A stretch of 64,000 nt of DNA from Marinomonas hwangdonensis (GTDB lineage Bacteria > Pseudomonadota > Gammaproteobacteria > Pseudomonadales > Marinomonadaceae). The notes beneath the pieces are model-generated. The model saw only the letters and a list, made by a program, of their open reading frames with translations, did no database searches and was not told the DNA's origin. The stretch is from contig NZ_RIZG01000003.1 of NCBI RefSeq assembly GCF_003721245.1, positions 62,001-126,000 of the forward strand, read 5' to 3'. Both the position numbers and the translations under genes were made by a program. Positions 46,934 to 55,487 of the stretch are shown here, in pieces (position 1 is the first letter of the stretch; every line of letters begins with the position of its first letter).

Positions 46934-48445
46934 ATGCAACACTTAAGCATTTTTCCTGTTTTGATTCCGCTTTTGTTCGGCGTAATCATGCTTTTGCCGC
47001 CCATATCACGAAGCATTCACTCGCAAAGAGTGGCTTCTGTTGTCGGCTGTCTATTTCTATTACTGTCTTGTGCTGCATTGCTATATCAAATTAACAATCA
47101 AGGCGTACAACTTTATGCGCTTGGCGGATGGCAAGCACCATTTGGTATCGCACTAATTGCGGACAAAGTGTCTGGTCTCTTAGTTCTGCTGACAGCCTTT
47201 CTTGCCCTCGCTGTTATCCTTTACGCGGTAGCAGGACAAGATAAAGGTGGGGCGTATTTCCATCCTTTATTTATGTTTCAAATTATGGGCATTAATGGCG
47301 CTTTTTTGACAGGTGACCTATTTAATCTGTTCGTCTTTTTTGAAGTTCTGTTAATTGCTTCTTACGCATTACTCATTCATGCGGGCGGTAAACAAAAGAC
47401 ACAAGCCGCACTCCACTACGTGATTTTAAACTTGGTTGGGTCCAGCTTATTTTTGTTTGGGCTTGGTATCTTGTATGGCACGTTAGGCACACTCAACATG
47501 GCAGACATGGCCATTAAAGTGGGCCAGCTTCAAGGAGAAACCGCCACAATCGCTAAAACCGGTGCCCTTCTATTACTTGTGGTATTTGGTTTAAAAGCCG
47601 CTATGTTACCCATGCATTTTTGGTTGCCAAAAACATATTCCTCAGCCTCGGCGCCTGTGGCAGCTCTTTTTGCGATTATGACAAAGGTCGGCGTTTATAG
47701 CATTTTCCGTGTTTACACAGTGATTTTCGGAGAAAATGCCGGTGAGCTTGCCAATATTGCAACACCGTGGTTATGGCCTCTGGCTTTGCTGACGATTACC
47801 ATTGGTAGTATCGGAGTCTTTGCCAGCCCCAACCTTAAAACGCTCAGTGCCAACTTGGTCATTGTCTCCAGCGGCACTTTATTGGCTTGCGCAGCGATTA
47901 ATTCCGAAGCGGCGACCTCAGCGGCCTTGTACTACATGGTACACAGCACTCTCGCCTCCGCTGGCTTGTTTTTATTAGCGGATGTTATTGCGCGGCAAAG
48001 AGGCAAAGCCGAAGATCGTTTTGTCCGTTCTCGACCTTTTGTACAACCTAAGATGATTGGTTTTGCGTTCGCTATAGTGGCTCTGGCTTTGGTTGGTATG
48101 CCGCCACTTTCTGGCTTCGTCGGCAAAATTATGATTCTTCAAGCCACCCAATCGAGCACTCAAACCATGTGGGTTTGGCCTCTGATATTGGTGGGAAGTT
48201 TGAGTGCATTGGTCGCTTTTTCAAGGGCAGGTACAACGCTTTTCTGGCGCCACAACGGAAGCGGTTCTGCCGAGGCAGAACCCGCTAAACCTTTGGAAAT
48301 TACCAGCATTGGGCTTTTATTGCTTACCACTCCTTTATTGGTCATTTTTGGCGGTGTCATCAGTGAGTTTACGCAGCAAGCTGCCTTTTACTTACATGAT
48401 ATCCAGTCTTCTGCTTACGGCTTATTACCAGGAGTCTCTCCATGA
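46934..48445 (+). CDS. mrpD: Mrp antiporter subunit D
   Basis: A 503-residue NuoM/NuoN-like subunit with about 14 helices. The conserved features are TGDLFNLFVFFEVLLIASYALL with the membrane Glu, GLKAAMLPMHFWLPKTYSSASAPVAALFA, seen as AMLPMHFWLPKTYSSASAPV with the functional Lys, and MPPLSGFVGKIMILQA. It forms the second ion-translocating half with MrpA. The gene overlaps mrpE by the ATGA motif. Confidence 0.94.
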   Translation: MQHLSIFPVLIPLLFGVIMLLPPISRSIHSQRVASVVGCLFLLLSCAALLYQINNQGVQLYALGGWQAPFGIALIADKVSGLLVLLTAFLALAVILYAVAGQDKGGAYFHPLFMFQIMGINGAFLTGDLFNLFVFFEVLLIASYALLIHAGGKQKTQAALHYVILNLVGSSLFLFGLGILYGTLGTLNMADMAIKVGQLQGETATIAKTGALLLLVVFGLKAAMLPMHFWLPKTYSSASAPVAALFAIMTKVGVYSIFRVYTVIFGENAGELANIATPWLWPLALLTITIGSIGVFASPNLKTLSANLVIVSSGTLLACAAINSEAATSAALYYMVHSTLASAGLFLLADVIARQRGKAEDRFVRSRPFVQPKMIGFAFAIVALALVGMPPLSGFVGKIMILQATQSSTQTMWVWPLILVGSLSALVAFSRAGTTLFWRHNGSGSAEAEPAKPLEITSIGLLLLTTPLLVIFGGVISEFTQQAAFYLHDIQSSAYGLLPGVSP

Positions 48446-48927
48446 TGTTACTACCCATGCCGTTTCACAGTTTGCTGCTCTTTATCGTCTGGCTTTTGCT
48501 CAATAACTCTGTCAGCCCAGGACATATTGTACTGGCGTCATTTTTTGCAATTACCATTCCTTGGCTAGTAACAGGGATGCGCGACGATCACCCTAAGATT
48601 CTCAGACCATGGCTCGCCATACGTTATGTTCTGATGGTGATGAAAGACATTATCACGGCCAATGTTGAGGTGGCTTTGTTGATTATTGGTCCCGCTAAAA
48701 AGCTTAAGCCAGGCTTTGTCGCTATTCCTCTTGATGTGACGACGGACCTTGGCATCACCATATTGGCCAGTACGGTCTCTTTGACACCTGGCACTGTGAG
48801 TGCGGAAGTATCAAAAGACAAAGCATGGCTTTTTGTTCATGCTTTGCATTTAGAAAACGAAGCTGAACTAATTGAATCGGTCAAACAGCGTTATGAAAGG
48901 CCAATCAAGGAGATTTTTGGATGCTAA
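48442..48927 (+). CDS. mrpE: Mrp antiporter subunit E
   Basis: A 161-residue subunit with an N-terminal pair of helices and a cytosolic C-terminal part. The family features are RYVLMVMKDIITANVEVALLI, seen as YVLMVMKDIITANVEVAL, and LGITILASTVSLTPGTVSAEVS. A second ATG follows directly after the first, so translation may start at 48445. It overlaps mrpD by 4 bases and mrpF by 7. Confidence 0.92.
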   Translation: MMLLPMPFHSLLLFIVWLLLNNSVSPGHIVLASFFAITIPWLVTGMRDDHPKILRPWLAIRYVLMVMKDIITANVEVALLIIGPAKKLKPGFVAIPLDVTTDLGITILASTVSLTPGTVSAEVSKDKAWLFVHALHLENEAELIESVKQRYERPIKEIFGC

Positions 48928-49190
48928 ACATCACCATTATTGCGGTGGCTATTTGCATTTGTATCGCGTTAATTCTGAACCTGTGGCGCCTTTTAAAAGG
49001 CCCCACTATTTCTGATCGAATTTTAGCGCTAGACACCATGTATATAAATGCTATCGCACTGATTTTATTGTACGGAATACACGCAAGAAGCTCGCTGTAC
49101 TTTGAAGCCGCTGTGTTAATCGCTATGCTAGGCTTTGTGAGTACGGCAGCACTCTGTAAATACTTGCTTCGCGGCGACATTATTGAATAA
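48921..49190 (+). CDS. mrpF: Mrp antiporter subunit F
   Basis: An 89-residue membrane protein with three helices. LLKGPTISDRILALDTMYINAIALI, cited in part as GPTISDRILALDTMYINA, carries the conserved Asp-Arg and Asp residues of MrpF, and the C terminus has FVSTAALCKYLLRGDIIE. It overlaps mrpE and is 9 bases before mrpG. Confidence 0.93.
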   Translation: MLNITIIAVAICICIALILNLWRLLKGPTISDRILALDTMYINAIALILLYGIHARSSLYFEAAVLIAMLGFVSTAALCKYLLRGDIIE

Positions 49191-49199
49191 GGACAGATT

Positions 49200-49574
49200 A
49201 TGCCTTTTTATCTCGAAATTATTATTAGCGTATCCCTGCTTACTGGCGGCGTATTTTTACTGGTAGGTTCTTATGGCCTGGTTCGTTTACCTGATATATA
49301 TATGCGCCTTCATAGTCCAACGAAGGCATCCACATTAGGTATTACCGGGGTGTTAATCGCCTCAATGTTTTTTCAGAGCCATCTAAAAGGTTTTTTATCA
49401 ATTCAAGAGTTACTGATCACATTGTTTCTCTTTATCACCGCCCCTGTGGCAGCTAACATGATTGCGAAAACTGCCTTGCATCATAGTAATAAGCCTGCAG
49501 AGAAAACACAAAACCAAGCGCTTATGGACACGATTCGAGATAGAGAATCCCCTCCATCGAATTCTATTAAATGA
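49200..49574 (+). CDS. mrpG: Mrp antiporter subunit G
   Basis: A 124-residue membrane protein with three helices, the last gene of the operon. The conserved pattern is GGVFLLVGSYGLVRLPDIYMRLHSPTKASTLG, seen as YGLVRLPDIYMRLHSPTKAS, and LLITLFLFITAPVAANMIAKTAL. The C-terminal tail is charged. The 3' end overlaps the end of the convergent ammonium-transporter fusion by 8 bases, and no terminator was found between them. Confidence 0.93.
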   Translation: MPFYLEIIISVSLLTGGVFLLVGSYGLVRLPDIYMRLHSPTKASTLGITGVLIASMFFQSHLKGFLSIQELLITLFLFITAPVAANMIAKTALHHSNKPAEKTQNQALMDTIRDRESPPSNSIK

Positions 49575-52500
49575 GCGGTGTCTTGTTGGTCAACAATGCT
49601 TCAATATCATGAGCCTGTAGTGGCTTGTAATAGTAATAACCTTGAAATACATCGCACCCCATCGACTTTAGCGCATCGGCTTGCTGAGCGGTTTCTACTC
49701 CCTCAGCAACGATCTCTAACTCTAAGCTTTTCGCTAAATTAATAATCGTTTCACAGATCTTGGCGTCTTCTGAGTGATGGCCACATTCTTCCACAAAAGA
49801 TTGGTCTATCTTTAAAATATCGAGCGGCAAACGCCGCAGATAACTTAGTGACGAGTAGCCAGTACCAAAATCATCAATAGAAATTTTAATATTCAGGGCT
49901 TTTAACTCAATCATGACATCAATACAGCGTTGAATGTCTTGCAACAAAACCCCTTCCGTAATTTCTATTTCTAAAAAATTGCCCTGAATCTCATAAAAGG
50001 CGAGTTTTTCAGAAATATACGTCACCAAGGAGTCGGATACTAGGTGCCGACCAGAAAGGTTAACGGCCATGGGCATAATCAAAAGCCCCTGATCACGCCA
50101 TAGTTTCTGTTGCTTCAACGCCTGATCGATCACCCATTCATCGATTTTTATAATGAGGTTTGATTCCTCCGCAATGGGTATGAACTCGGCGGGTGAAACC
50201 GAGCCTCTTGACGGATGCGGCCAGCGAATAAGAGCCTCAAAACCTAGGATATTGGTTTTTTCACCTTTTACCCTTGGTTGAAACGCTAGAGTAAATTGGT
50301 CAGTCGCCAACGCCTGGTTGATTTCTTTTTCTAGCACAAACCTTCTAGTCGCTACATTCGCCATTTCAGGTGTATAAAACTGCGCGTTGTCTCGACCCTT
50401 TTGTTTGGCCCAATACATAGCTATATCGGCTTGCTGTATCAATTTTTCAGCATCGACCTGCTGTTCTGCAGAGTCGGCAATACCAATACTGGTTGGAATA
50501 GTAAAATATTGACCATTTAACAAAAAAGGTGCCCGCATAGCATCCAAAATGAGTTTAGCACGCTCAAGTAAACGCACCGCTGATACGCTTTCTGTCATCA
50601 TGAAAACAAACTCATCGCCCCCCCAACGGGCAATGACATCACTTGAGGTGGACAGAGCGACAAGTCGCTTAGCCACTTCGCATAACAGCTCGTCTCCTGC
50701 CTTGTGACCTAGGGTGTCGTTGATGATCTTGAAATTATCCAAATCTAAGAACAATAAGCCTACGGCGTTTTTTTGTTTTGTTGCTAGTAGTAAGGCACTC
50801 ACCAAAGCGTCCATCAGGTACGTTCGGTTGTATAGACTGGTTAGCGTATCACTGTACGCCAAGACCCTAAGTCGCTCCTGCAGTTTAACATGACGTGTCG
50901 TGTCCCTAATGTGAAGCGTGTATTCACTGTTATAAGCATTATCACTGTTGGCTTTAGTGATAGAAACTTCGGCAGGGAAGAAATCCCCCGGCCCGCGCTG
51001 CAAGCGGAAGGGATTGCGACGATTAAGAATCAACCCAGTCGATGACGAAAAGCCGGAGTTCAAACTATTGATGATGGTCATTCTGTCTTCTTCTAAGACA
51101 AATAATCCGATAAAACTTTTTCCCTCTACCTGCTTTTTCAAACAGCCAAACGTACGCTCAGCAGCAGGATTAAATTCCATAACAGAACCGAAACGGTTAA
51201 TGGTTACAATGCAATCCATGGAAGAATTCAAAATAGCGGATTTGCGGATTTCACTTTCTTGAAAACGCATCAGGGCGTCGTCTCTTAAGGCAATCTCACT
51301 GTTAACACGCTCAATGACTTGATTGTATTTGCGCGCAATTTGCCCCACTTCAGTAAAGGGCTCTTCCGTAACAGGGCGAGAAAAATCCGCGTTATTTTGT
51401 TGGTATTGCATAGCGGTCAATAAATCAAACAACTCCGTGGTGGCTCTGTGTTCCGCCACATTTAATCCTTGCTCCTCTTGCTCCTTAGAAGCCCGCAATG
51501 GCACAAAGCGGTTGATGGTCCAAATGGCCGCGTACCCTACGACAAAACAGTATACCCCCACCACAATAATGCCTGACATTTGCACCAAAAGCTGGTCAGT
51601 AAAGCTAAGACCATTATTTATCTTGTCGGCCTGGCCAAACAAAGCAACACTGAGCGTTCCCCAAATCCCCGCAAATAAATGAACGGGAACAACGTCCAAA
51701 GCATCATCTAGACGCCATTTCACCATCAATAAGCTGCCATAATAGACGATGACGCCTGACATACCACCGATGATCACAGACGCGCCTGGCGACACAAAAT
51801 TACACGCTGCGGTTATCCCAACCAATCCCGCAATGGTGCCGTTCAATACAAAGTTCACGTCGACGTAACCATCATGATAATAGTTAATAGCCGCCGCGAT
51901 TAAACCACCCCACGCAGCAGCAATAAAAGTATTTAAAATAATCACGGGAACACTGTTATTTAACTCGTATGTACTACCACCATTAAAGCCAATCCAACCA
52001 AACCAGATAAGTAGTGTGCCTAGCGCTGATAGTGGTAAGTTATTACCTGGAGGTAAGCGTATTCCCTCTTCAAATCGCCCTATGCGCGGCCCTATGATCA
52101 TAATGGCCGCCAAAGCGATCCATCCTCCAACCGAATGCACCACGGTCGCGCCAGCAAAGTCGATAAAGCCAAACGCCTCAAGCCAGCCAGATGAGGATTG
52201 ATCCGAGAAAACCCCTGACCAAATCCAATGCCCTACCACAGGATAAATAAGCGCACTTAACACCACGGTTATCGCCAAATAACCCATAAATGTCATACGT
52301 TCTGCCACCGCACCAGAGGTCAAAGTGGCCGCGGTACCGCAAAACATCATTTGAAAAATAAAGAAGCTTATTTGCCATGGAGAGTGTTCCGCATCAAATA
52401 AAAAGTCGCTGGTACCAAACAAGCCAGCAAACGACTGACCGAACATAATGCCAAAACCAAACAACCAAAAAATGATGGTCGAGAGAATAAAGTCCGATAT

Positions 52501-52623
52501 ATTCTTCGCCGCCACATTAATGCTGTTTTTGCTGCGAATTCGACCGCTTTCTAAACACAAAAAGCCCGCCTGCATCATAAAAATAAAAGTGGCGGCCACT
52601 AACAACCAATAAAATTCGTTCAT
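49567..52623 (-). CDS. Ammonium transporter fused to PAS-GGDEF-EAL domains
   Basis: A 1018-residue membrane protein. Residues about 1-380 form a complete Amt channel of eleven helices with the twin pore histidines (GATVVHSVGG and VVPVHLFAGIWG), the FFIFQMMFCGTAATL gate region and the LLIWFGWIGFNGGS segment. A linker helix is followed by PAS (about 455-580), GGDEF (about 590-745, RWGGDEFVFM intact, no RxxD inhibitory site) and EAL (about 760-1005; FEALIRW, EITEGVLL, DDFGTGYSSLSYLR, LKIDQSFV, EGVET all intact). Ammonium passage or binding probably tunes c-di-GMP synthesis and breakdown. The frame begins with GTG at 52629, but the ATG at 52623 with AGGGTG is preferred. No amtB-glnK pair is next to it. 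Confidence 0.93.
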   Translation of the reverse strand: MNEFYWLLVAATFIFMMQAGFLCLESGRIRSKNSINVAAKNISDFILSTIIFWLFGFGIMFGQSFAGLFGTSDFLFDAEHSPWQISFFIFQMMFCGTAATLTSGAVAERMTFMGYLAITVVLSALIYPVVGHWIWSGVFSDQSSSGWLEAFGFIDFAGATVVHSVGGWIALAAIMIIGPRIGRFEEGIRLPPGNNLPLSALGTLLIWFGWIGFNGGSTYELNNSVPVIILNTFIAAAWGGLIAAAINYYHDGYVDVNFVLNGTIAGLVGITAACNFVSPGASVIIGGMSGVIVYYGSLLMVKWRLDDALDVVPVHLFAGIWGTLSVALFGQADKINNGLSFTDQLLVQMSGIIVVGVYCFVVGYAAIWTINRFVPLRASKEQEEQGLNVAEHRATTELFDLLTAMQYQQNNADFSRPVTEEPFTEVGQIARKYNQVIERVNSEIALRDDALMRFQESEIRKSAILNSSMDCIVTINRFGSVMEFNPAAERTFGCLKKQVEGKSFIGLFVLEEDRMTIINSLNSGFSSSTGLILNRRNPFRLQRGPGDFFPAEVSITKANSDNAYNSEYTLHIRDTTRHVKLQERLRVLAYSDTLTSLYNRTYLMDALVSALLLATKQKNAVGLLFLDLDNFKIINDTLGHKAGDELLCEVAKRLVALSTSSDVIARWGGDEFVFMMTESVSAVRLLERAKLILDAMRAPFLLNGQYFTIPTSIGIADSAEQQVDAEKLIQQADIAMYWAKQKGRDNAQFYTPEMANVATRRFVLEKEINQALATDQFTLAFQPRVKGEKTNILGFEALIRWPHPSRGSVSPAEFIPIAEESNLIIKIDEWVIDQALKQQKLWRDQGLLIMPMAVNLSGRHLVSDSLVTYISEKLAFYEIQGNFLEIEITEGVLLQDIQRCIDVMIELKALNIKISIDDFGTGYSSLSYLRRLPLDILKIDQSFVEECGHHSEDAKICETIINLAKSLELEIVAEGVETAQQADALKSMGCDVFQGYYYYKPLQAHDIEALLTNKTPLI

Positions 52624-52644
52624 ACACACCCTAAACCGTCACAA

Positions 52645-52682
52645 TCGCACCAAAAAAGCTCATATAAAATATCATGGTGCGA
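52645..52682. promoter_or_regulatory. Inverted repeat upstream of the Amt fusion gene, with NtrC-like half-sites
   Basis: TCGCACCA (52645-52652) and TGGTGCGA (52675-52682) are perfect 8-base inverted arms 22 bases apart. The arms contain GCACCA/TGGTGC, like halves of the NtrC consensus, and an AT-rich promoter-like segment lies between them. Spacing differs from a standard NtrC site. Confidence 0.4.
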
Positions 52683-52792
52683 AAAAAATGCTTCATAGAA
52701 GAACACACGAGAATACATCTACCAGCAATCAGAAAACTGTTTGTTTATCATTCAATAGTTGAGCCAAATATGACATTTTTCCATTTAAAGCG

Positions 52793-52826
52793 TCAAAACA
52801 AAAAGGCAACCCAATTGAGTTGCCTT
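52793..52826 (-). terminator. Terminator of the tubulin-like gene
   Basis: On the minus strand AAGGCAAC / GTTGCCTT is followed by TTTTTGTTTT. It lies 28 bases past the gene end and separates it from the Amt fusion. Confidence 0.85.
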
Positions 52827-52853
52827 GATGAGTTATATACCTATTCTCGATCA

Positions 52854-54881
52854 CTAGCCATTTAGTGTCAGAACATTGGTTTTACTGATGCGATGACGAT
52901 AAATTTCACGAAGGTATTTGATCGCGTTCTTCACATTATTAATGTCTAAACGTATATCATTAATAGACACAAATCTCTGATTATTATCAATCAGCTCACG
53001 ATACTTTTTCTCATACATCGGCTTAATCGCATACCAGTTAGTATCTAAAATCTTTGCTGGATTCTCATAGGTCGTAAAGAAGGTATCCAGCAAGGTTTCA
53101 TCAAAATCATCTTCTTGAATCATTTTGATGATGGCTTTGTCTATTTCATCGGTATAACGATAGTCATCACGAGCAAAACAGCGCTTCATGTAAGCCACCA
53201 TCAACGTTAAGAAGTCATCACTTAGACAAGGGCTTTTCGCTATCAATGTGGTCAAAGAAAGGTTAGCGGACGCCCCTATCACTAAGGCATACCGTTTCAG
53301 TGTCGTGTTAGGAAACAACTTGTTTAAATGCATTTTTAACCGGTTTAACGCGGTGAAAGACAGCTTATAATCCCTCGGCAGAGAAATAATGGACACTATG
53401 GAAGAACAATTCTTAAAGAAGTGAAGATGATTGAGTGTACTGGCATCATAATTATTCTTGCGATAATTTTTAATGGACTCACGGTAACGCTCGGACTCCA
53501 CTGGTAGTACGCTCACTCCCTCTATCGCGGAAGTGTCATTGTTAAAATGAGGGAGCTCGATAGAGCGGCAGAATAAGTCATCGATATCGACACTGTCTTG
53601 CTTAGCACCTTCACTGACCACACTTTCTGCGTAAGCAACTGCGACTGGGCCCGCCAAACTCATAAATAAATCGTTGGCGTCTAGGCGAATAGTCTCCGCA
53701 ATATCAATGCCCGCTCGACGGAAATAATTCTCGTCATAGTCAGTTGTCACCGCTTGCGCCGTAAGAATGTTAAAAATTTGCTGGGAGATATACTGATTCG
53801 CGTATTTCTCCATGGTGTTCACGTCGATATTGTCGGCATCCCCACCGTCTTCCTCTTCAGCGTAACGCATGATGTCGTTCGAGATTAACATCATCGAATT
53901 CCAAGGACGAATGCGCTCCATAACGTCGGCCGGTACTTCATCATCTTCCCGTTCTTCGTTATAAGAGAAGTTCCACTCTTCAGACACATACTTGGTCAAC
54001 AAGCGACCCGCATTGATATGTAATGCCTCGGATATCTCAACATTTTTTCCTGAGATATTTGGCAAAATACAGATACCTGACGTAAAGATAGGTTCAAACA
54101 CAAAGCTGTGACGCTTATCTTCTGCCTTACTTTGGTCAGCACGATAATCAAACGTTTTGCTCAGATACGAAAACTGCTGTGCCAAGCCGAATTCAGACGC
54201 CATGCCCGACCCCGTACCACCACCAGCACTAAAGATGTAAAAATAAAGACGAGATTGGTTGGCCTTAATCCCACAAGAATCCACAAGATAGGAATGCAAT
54301 TGTTTCCACTTTTCATTGCGAAACGTAGTAGCATCTTTATTCAAGATGATCTTGGCAAGATACTGACCTAAAATAGGTGCGTTACCCGCGCCGCCTGCAT
54401 GAACTTCGGACAAATCCATGATTTGCAACTTGGTGTATTCTTCTAAGAATTGCGTTCTGCCATCTTGGTTAGAAAAACGAATCCTGCCTTCGATGTCTTT
54501 ATCTAAGTCTCCCAAGAGCACAATCGGTTCAATCAAAAAAACGGGCTTGAATCCATCTTTGCTTTCGATCGGTAAATGATTGCGAATCCAACGTATAGGG
54601 CTGAACTCTTTGTCTTTTTCTAACAATTCTTGATTTTCTACTTCGCGCAAATAACTGGTTCTTGCATCATAAACAAGCGATGCTACATCAAGCGCAATAT
54701 TGGAACCACAGCGACCTAAGCCAATCAGGCACACAGAAGGAAAAACTTGATCGATCACACGATCTTCGTCAGGTTGAGGCGGGTGAATTCGATTACGAAC
54801 AATATCTAGGTTCTCAAGAATTTGCTCTAGATTTGTTTCCGTAAAATAAAGATGTTCAATTGGTAAGTTTTCTTGGCTCAT
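52854..54881 (-). CDS. Divergent FtsZ/tubulin-superfamily GTPase-like protein
   Basis: A 675-residue soluble protein. VCLIGLGRCGSN (residues 50-61) fits the first nucleotide loop. HAGGAGNAPI (161-170) may be the T3 loop. IFSAGGGTGSGMASEFG (216-232) contains the tubulin signature GGGTGSG. MLISNDIMRY (331-340) aligns with the FtsZ IPND loop that contacts guanine. TIRLDANDLFMSLAG (397-411) has the position and Asp pair of the catalytic T7 loop (FtsZ NVDFAD). A long extra region (about 430-675) and an N-terminal extension of 45 residues distinguish it from FtsZ, which this genome must also have. It may belong to the poorly known FtsZ-like families in bacteria. AGGA precedes the ATG. It is transcribed alone. 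Confidence 0.8.
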   Translation of the reverse strand: MSQENLPIEHLYFTETNLEQILENLDIVRNRIHPPQPDEDRVIDQVFPSVCLIGLGRCGSNIALDVASLVYDARTSYLREVENQELLEKDKEFSPIRWIRNHLPIESKDGFKPVFLIEPIVLLGDLDKDIEGRIRFSNQDGRTQFLEEYTKLQIMDLSEVHAGGAGNAPILGQYLAKIILNKDATTFRNEKWKQLHSYLVDSCGIKANQSRLYFYIFSAGGGTGSGMASEFGLAQQFSYLSKTFDYRADQSKAEDKRHSFVFEPIFTSGICILPNISGKNVEISEALHINAGRLLTKYVSEEWNFSYNEEREDDEVPADVMERIRPWNSMMLISNDIMRYAEEEDGGDADNIDVNTMEKYANQYISQQIFNILTAQAVTTDYDENYFRRAGIDIAETIRLDANDLFMSLAGPVAVAYAESVVSEGAKQDSVDIDDLFCRSIELPHFNNDTSAIEGVSVLPVESERYRESIKNYRKNNYDASTLNHLHFFKNCSSIVSIISLPRDYKLSFTALNRLKMHLNKLFPNTTLKRYALVIGASANLSLTTLIAKSPCLSDDFLTLMVAYMKRCFARDDYRYTDEIDKAIIKMIQEDDFDETLLDTFFTTYENPAKILDTNWYAIKPMYEKKYRELIDNNQRFVSINDIRLDINNVKNAIKYLREIYRHRISKTNVLTLNG

Positions 54882-55160
54882 GCCGCATCCTTTTTAAAAA
54901 AGTGACTCGCAGAAGGTCGTGGTTGCGTTTTTAGCATGGTAAAGCAGACCTTTCACCTATTAAATACATTCGTTATTGCGTCATCTTATTGATAACAATG
55001 TGCAAACAATATCACCCTTATTTACGAATGGCACTAGGCTAAACGGATAGGAAACAAAATAAGCAAAATTAACGCATTTCTCTTGTTTTCAGGCTATTCT
55101 TTAAACAGTCACTCTGTACCCTATTGAACCGTCAATTTATGTTTTTAAAGGGGGATTATT

Positions 55161-55466
55161 TTGTCTGTTTCACTGCTGTCGAGCTATATTCCGCACTCAT
55201 GGCCTCAAGCCAGTCCGCTTGCTGGCGGTACATCATCACCCCAAAATCAGCCGACCTCTACATCAGTAAAGCTGTCCACACAAGGCAAACAATTATCGAC
55301 TCTCGCTACCAGCGATGCCAGTCGTCTACAGAACAGCAATACGGAAAACAAGGAGGGAGACGAGTCAGTGCAGCTCACCTCGAGCACAGGAAGACTTCAC
55401 CGAAGCGATGGACTGCAACGAGAAGAAGTGGCCGCCATATACAGGTCAATCGAACGATTGACCTGA
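55161..55466 (+). CDS. Hypothetical Ser/Thr/Gln-rich small protein, 101 residues
   Basis: TTG start with AGGGGG about 8 bases upstream. The protein is polar and probably disordered for residues 1-70. Two similar motifs occur, VKLSTQGKQLS near residue 36 and VQLTSSTGRLH near residue 70, followed by a helix-like REEVAAIYRSIERL. No family recognised. It is divergent from the tubulin-like gene (279 bases apart) and convergent with ppx. A competing overlapping frame (55124-55486) gives a less protein-like translation. A perfect inverted repeat covers its last codons. Confidence 0.5.
   Translation: MSVSLLSSYIPHSWPQASPLAGGTSSPQNQPTSTSVKLSTQGKQLSTLATSDASRLQNSNTENKEGDESVQLTSSTGRLHRSDGLQREEVAAIYRSIERLT
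55442..55465. repeat. Near-perfect palindrome at the 3' end of the 101-residue gene
   Basis: CAGGTCAATCG (55442-55452) and CGATTGACCTG (55455-55465) are 11-base arms with only AA between them. No T-run follows on either strand, so it is not a standard terminator. A protein-binding site is possible. Confidence 0.6.
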
Positions 55467-55487
55467 CACAACGTGCTAATACTTAGA

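Noticed and set aside
55124-55486. 120-residue frame overlapping the 101-residue gene
   Set aside because: It begins with TTG without a good ribosome site, and its Arg/Gln-rich translation looks like an out-of-frame reading; the 55161 start has AGGGGG upstream.
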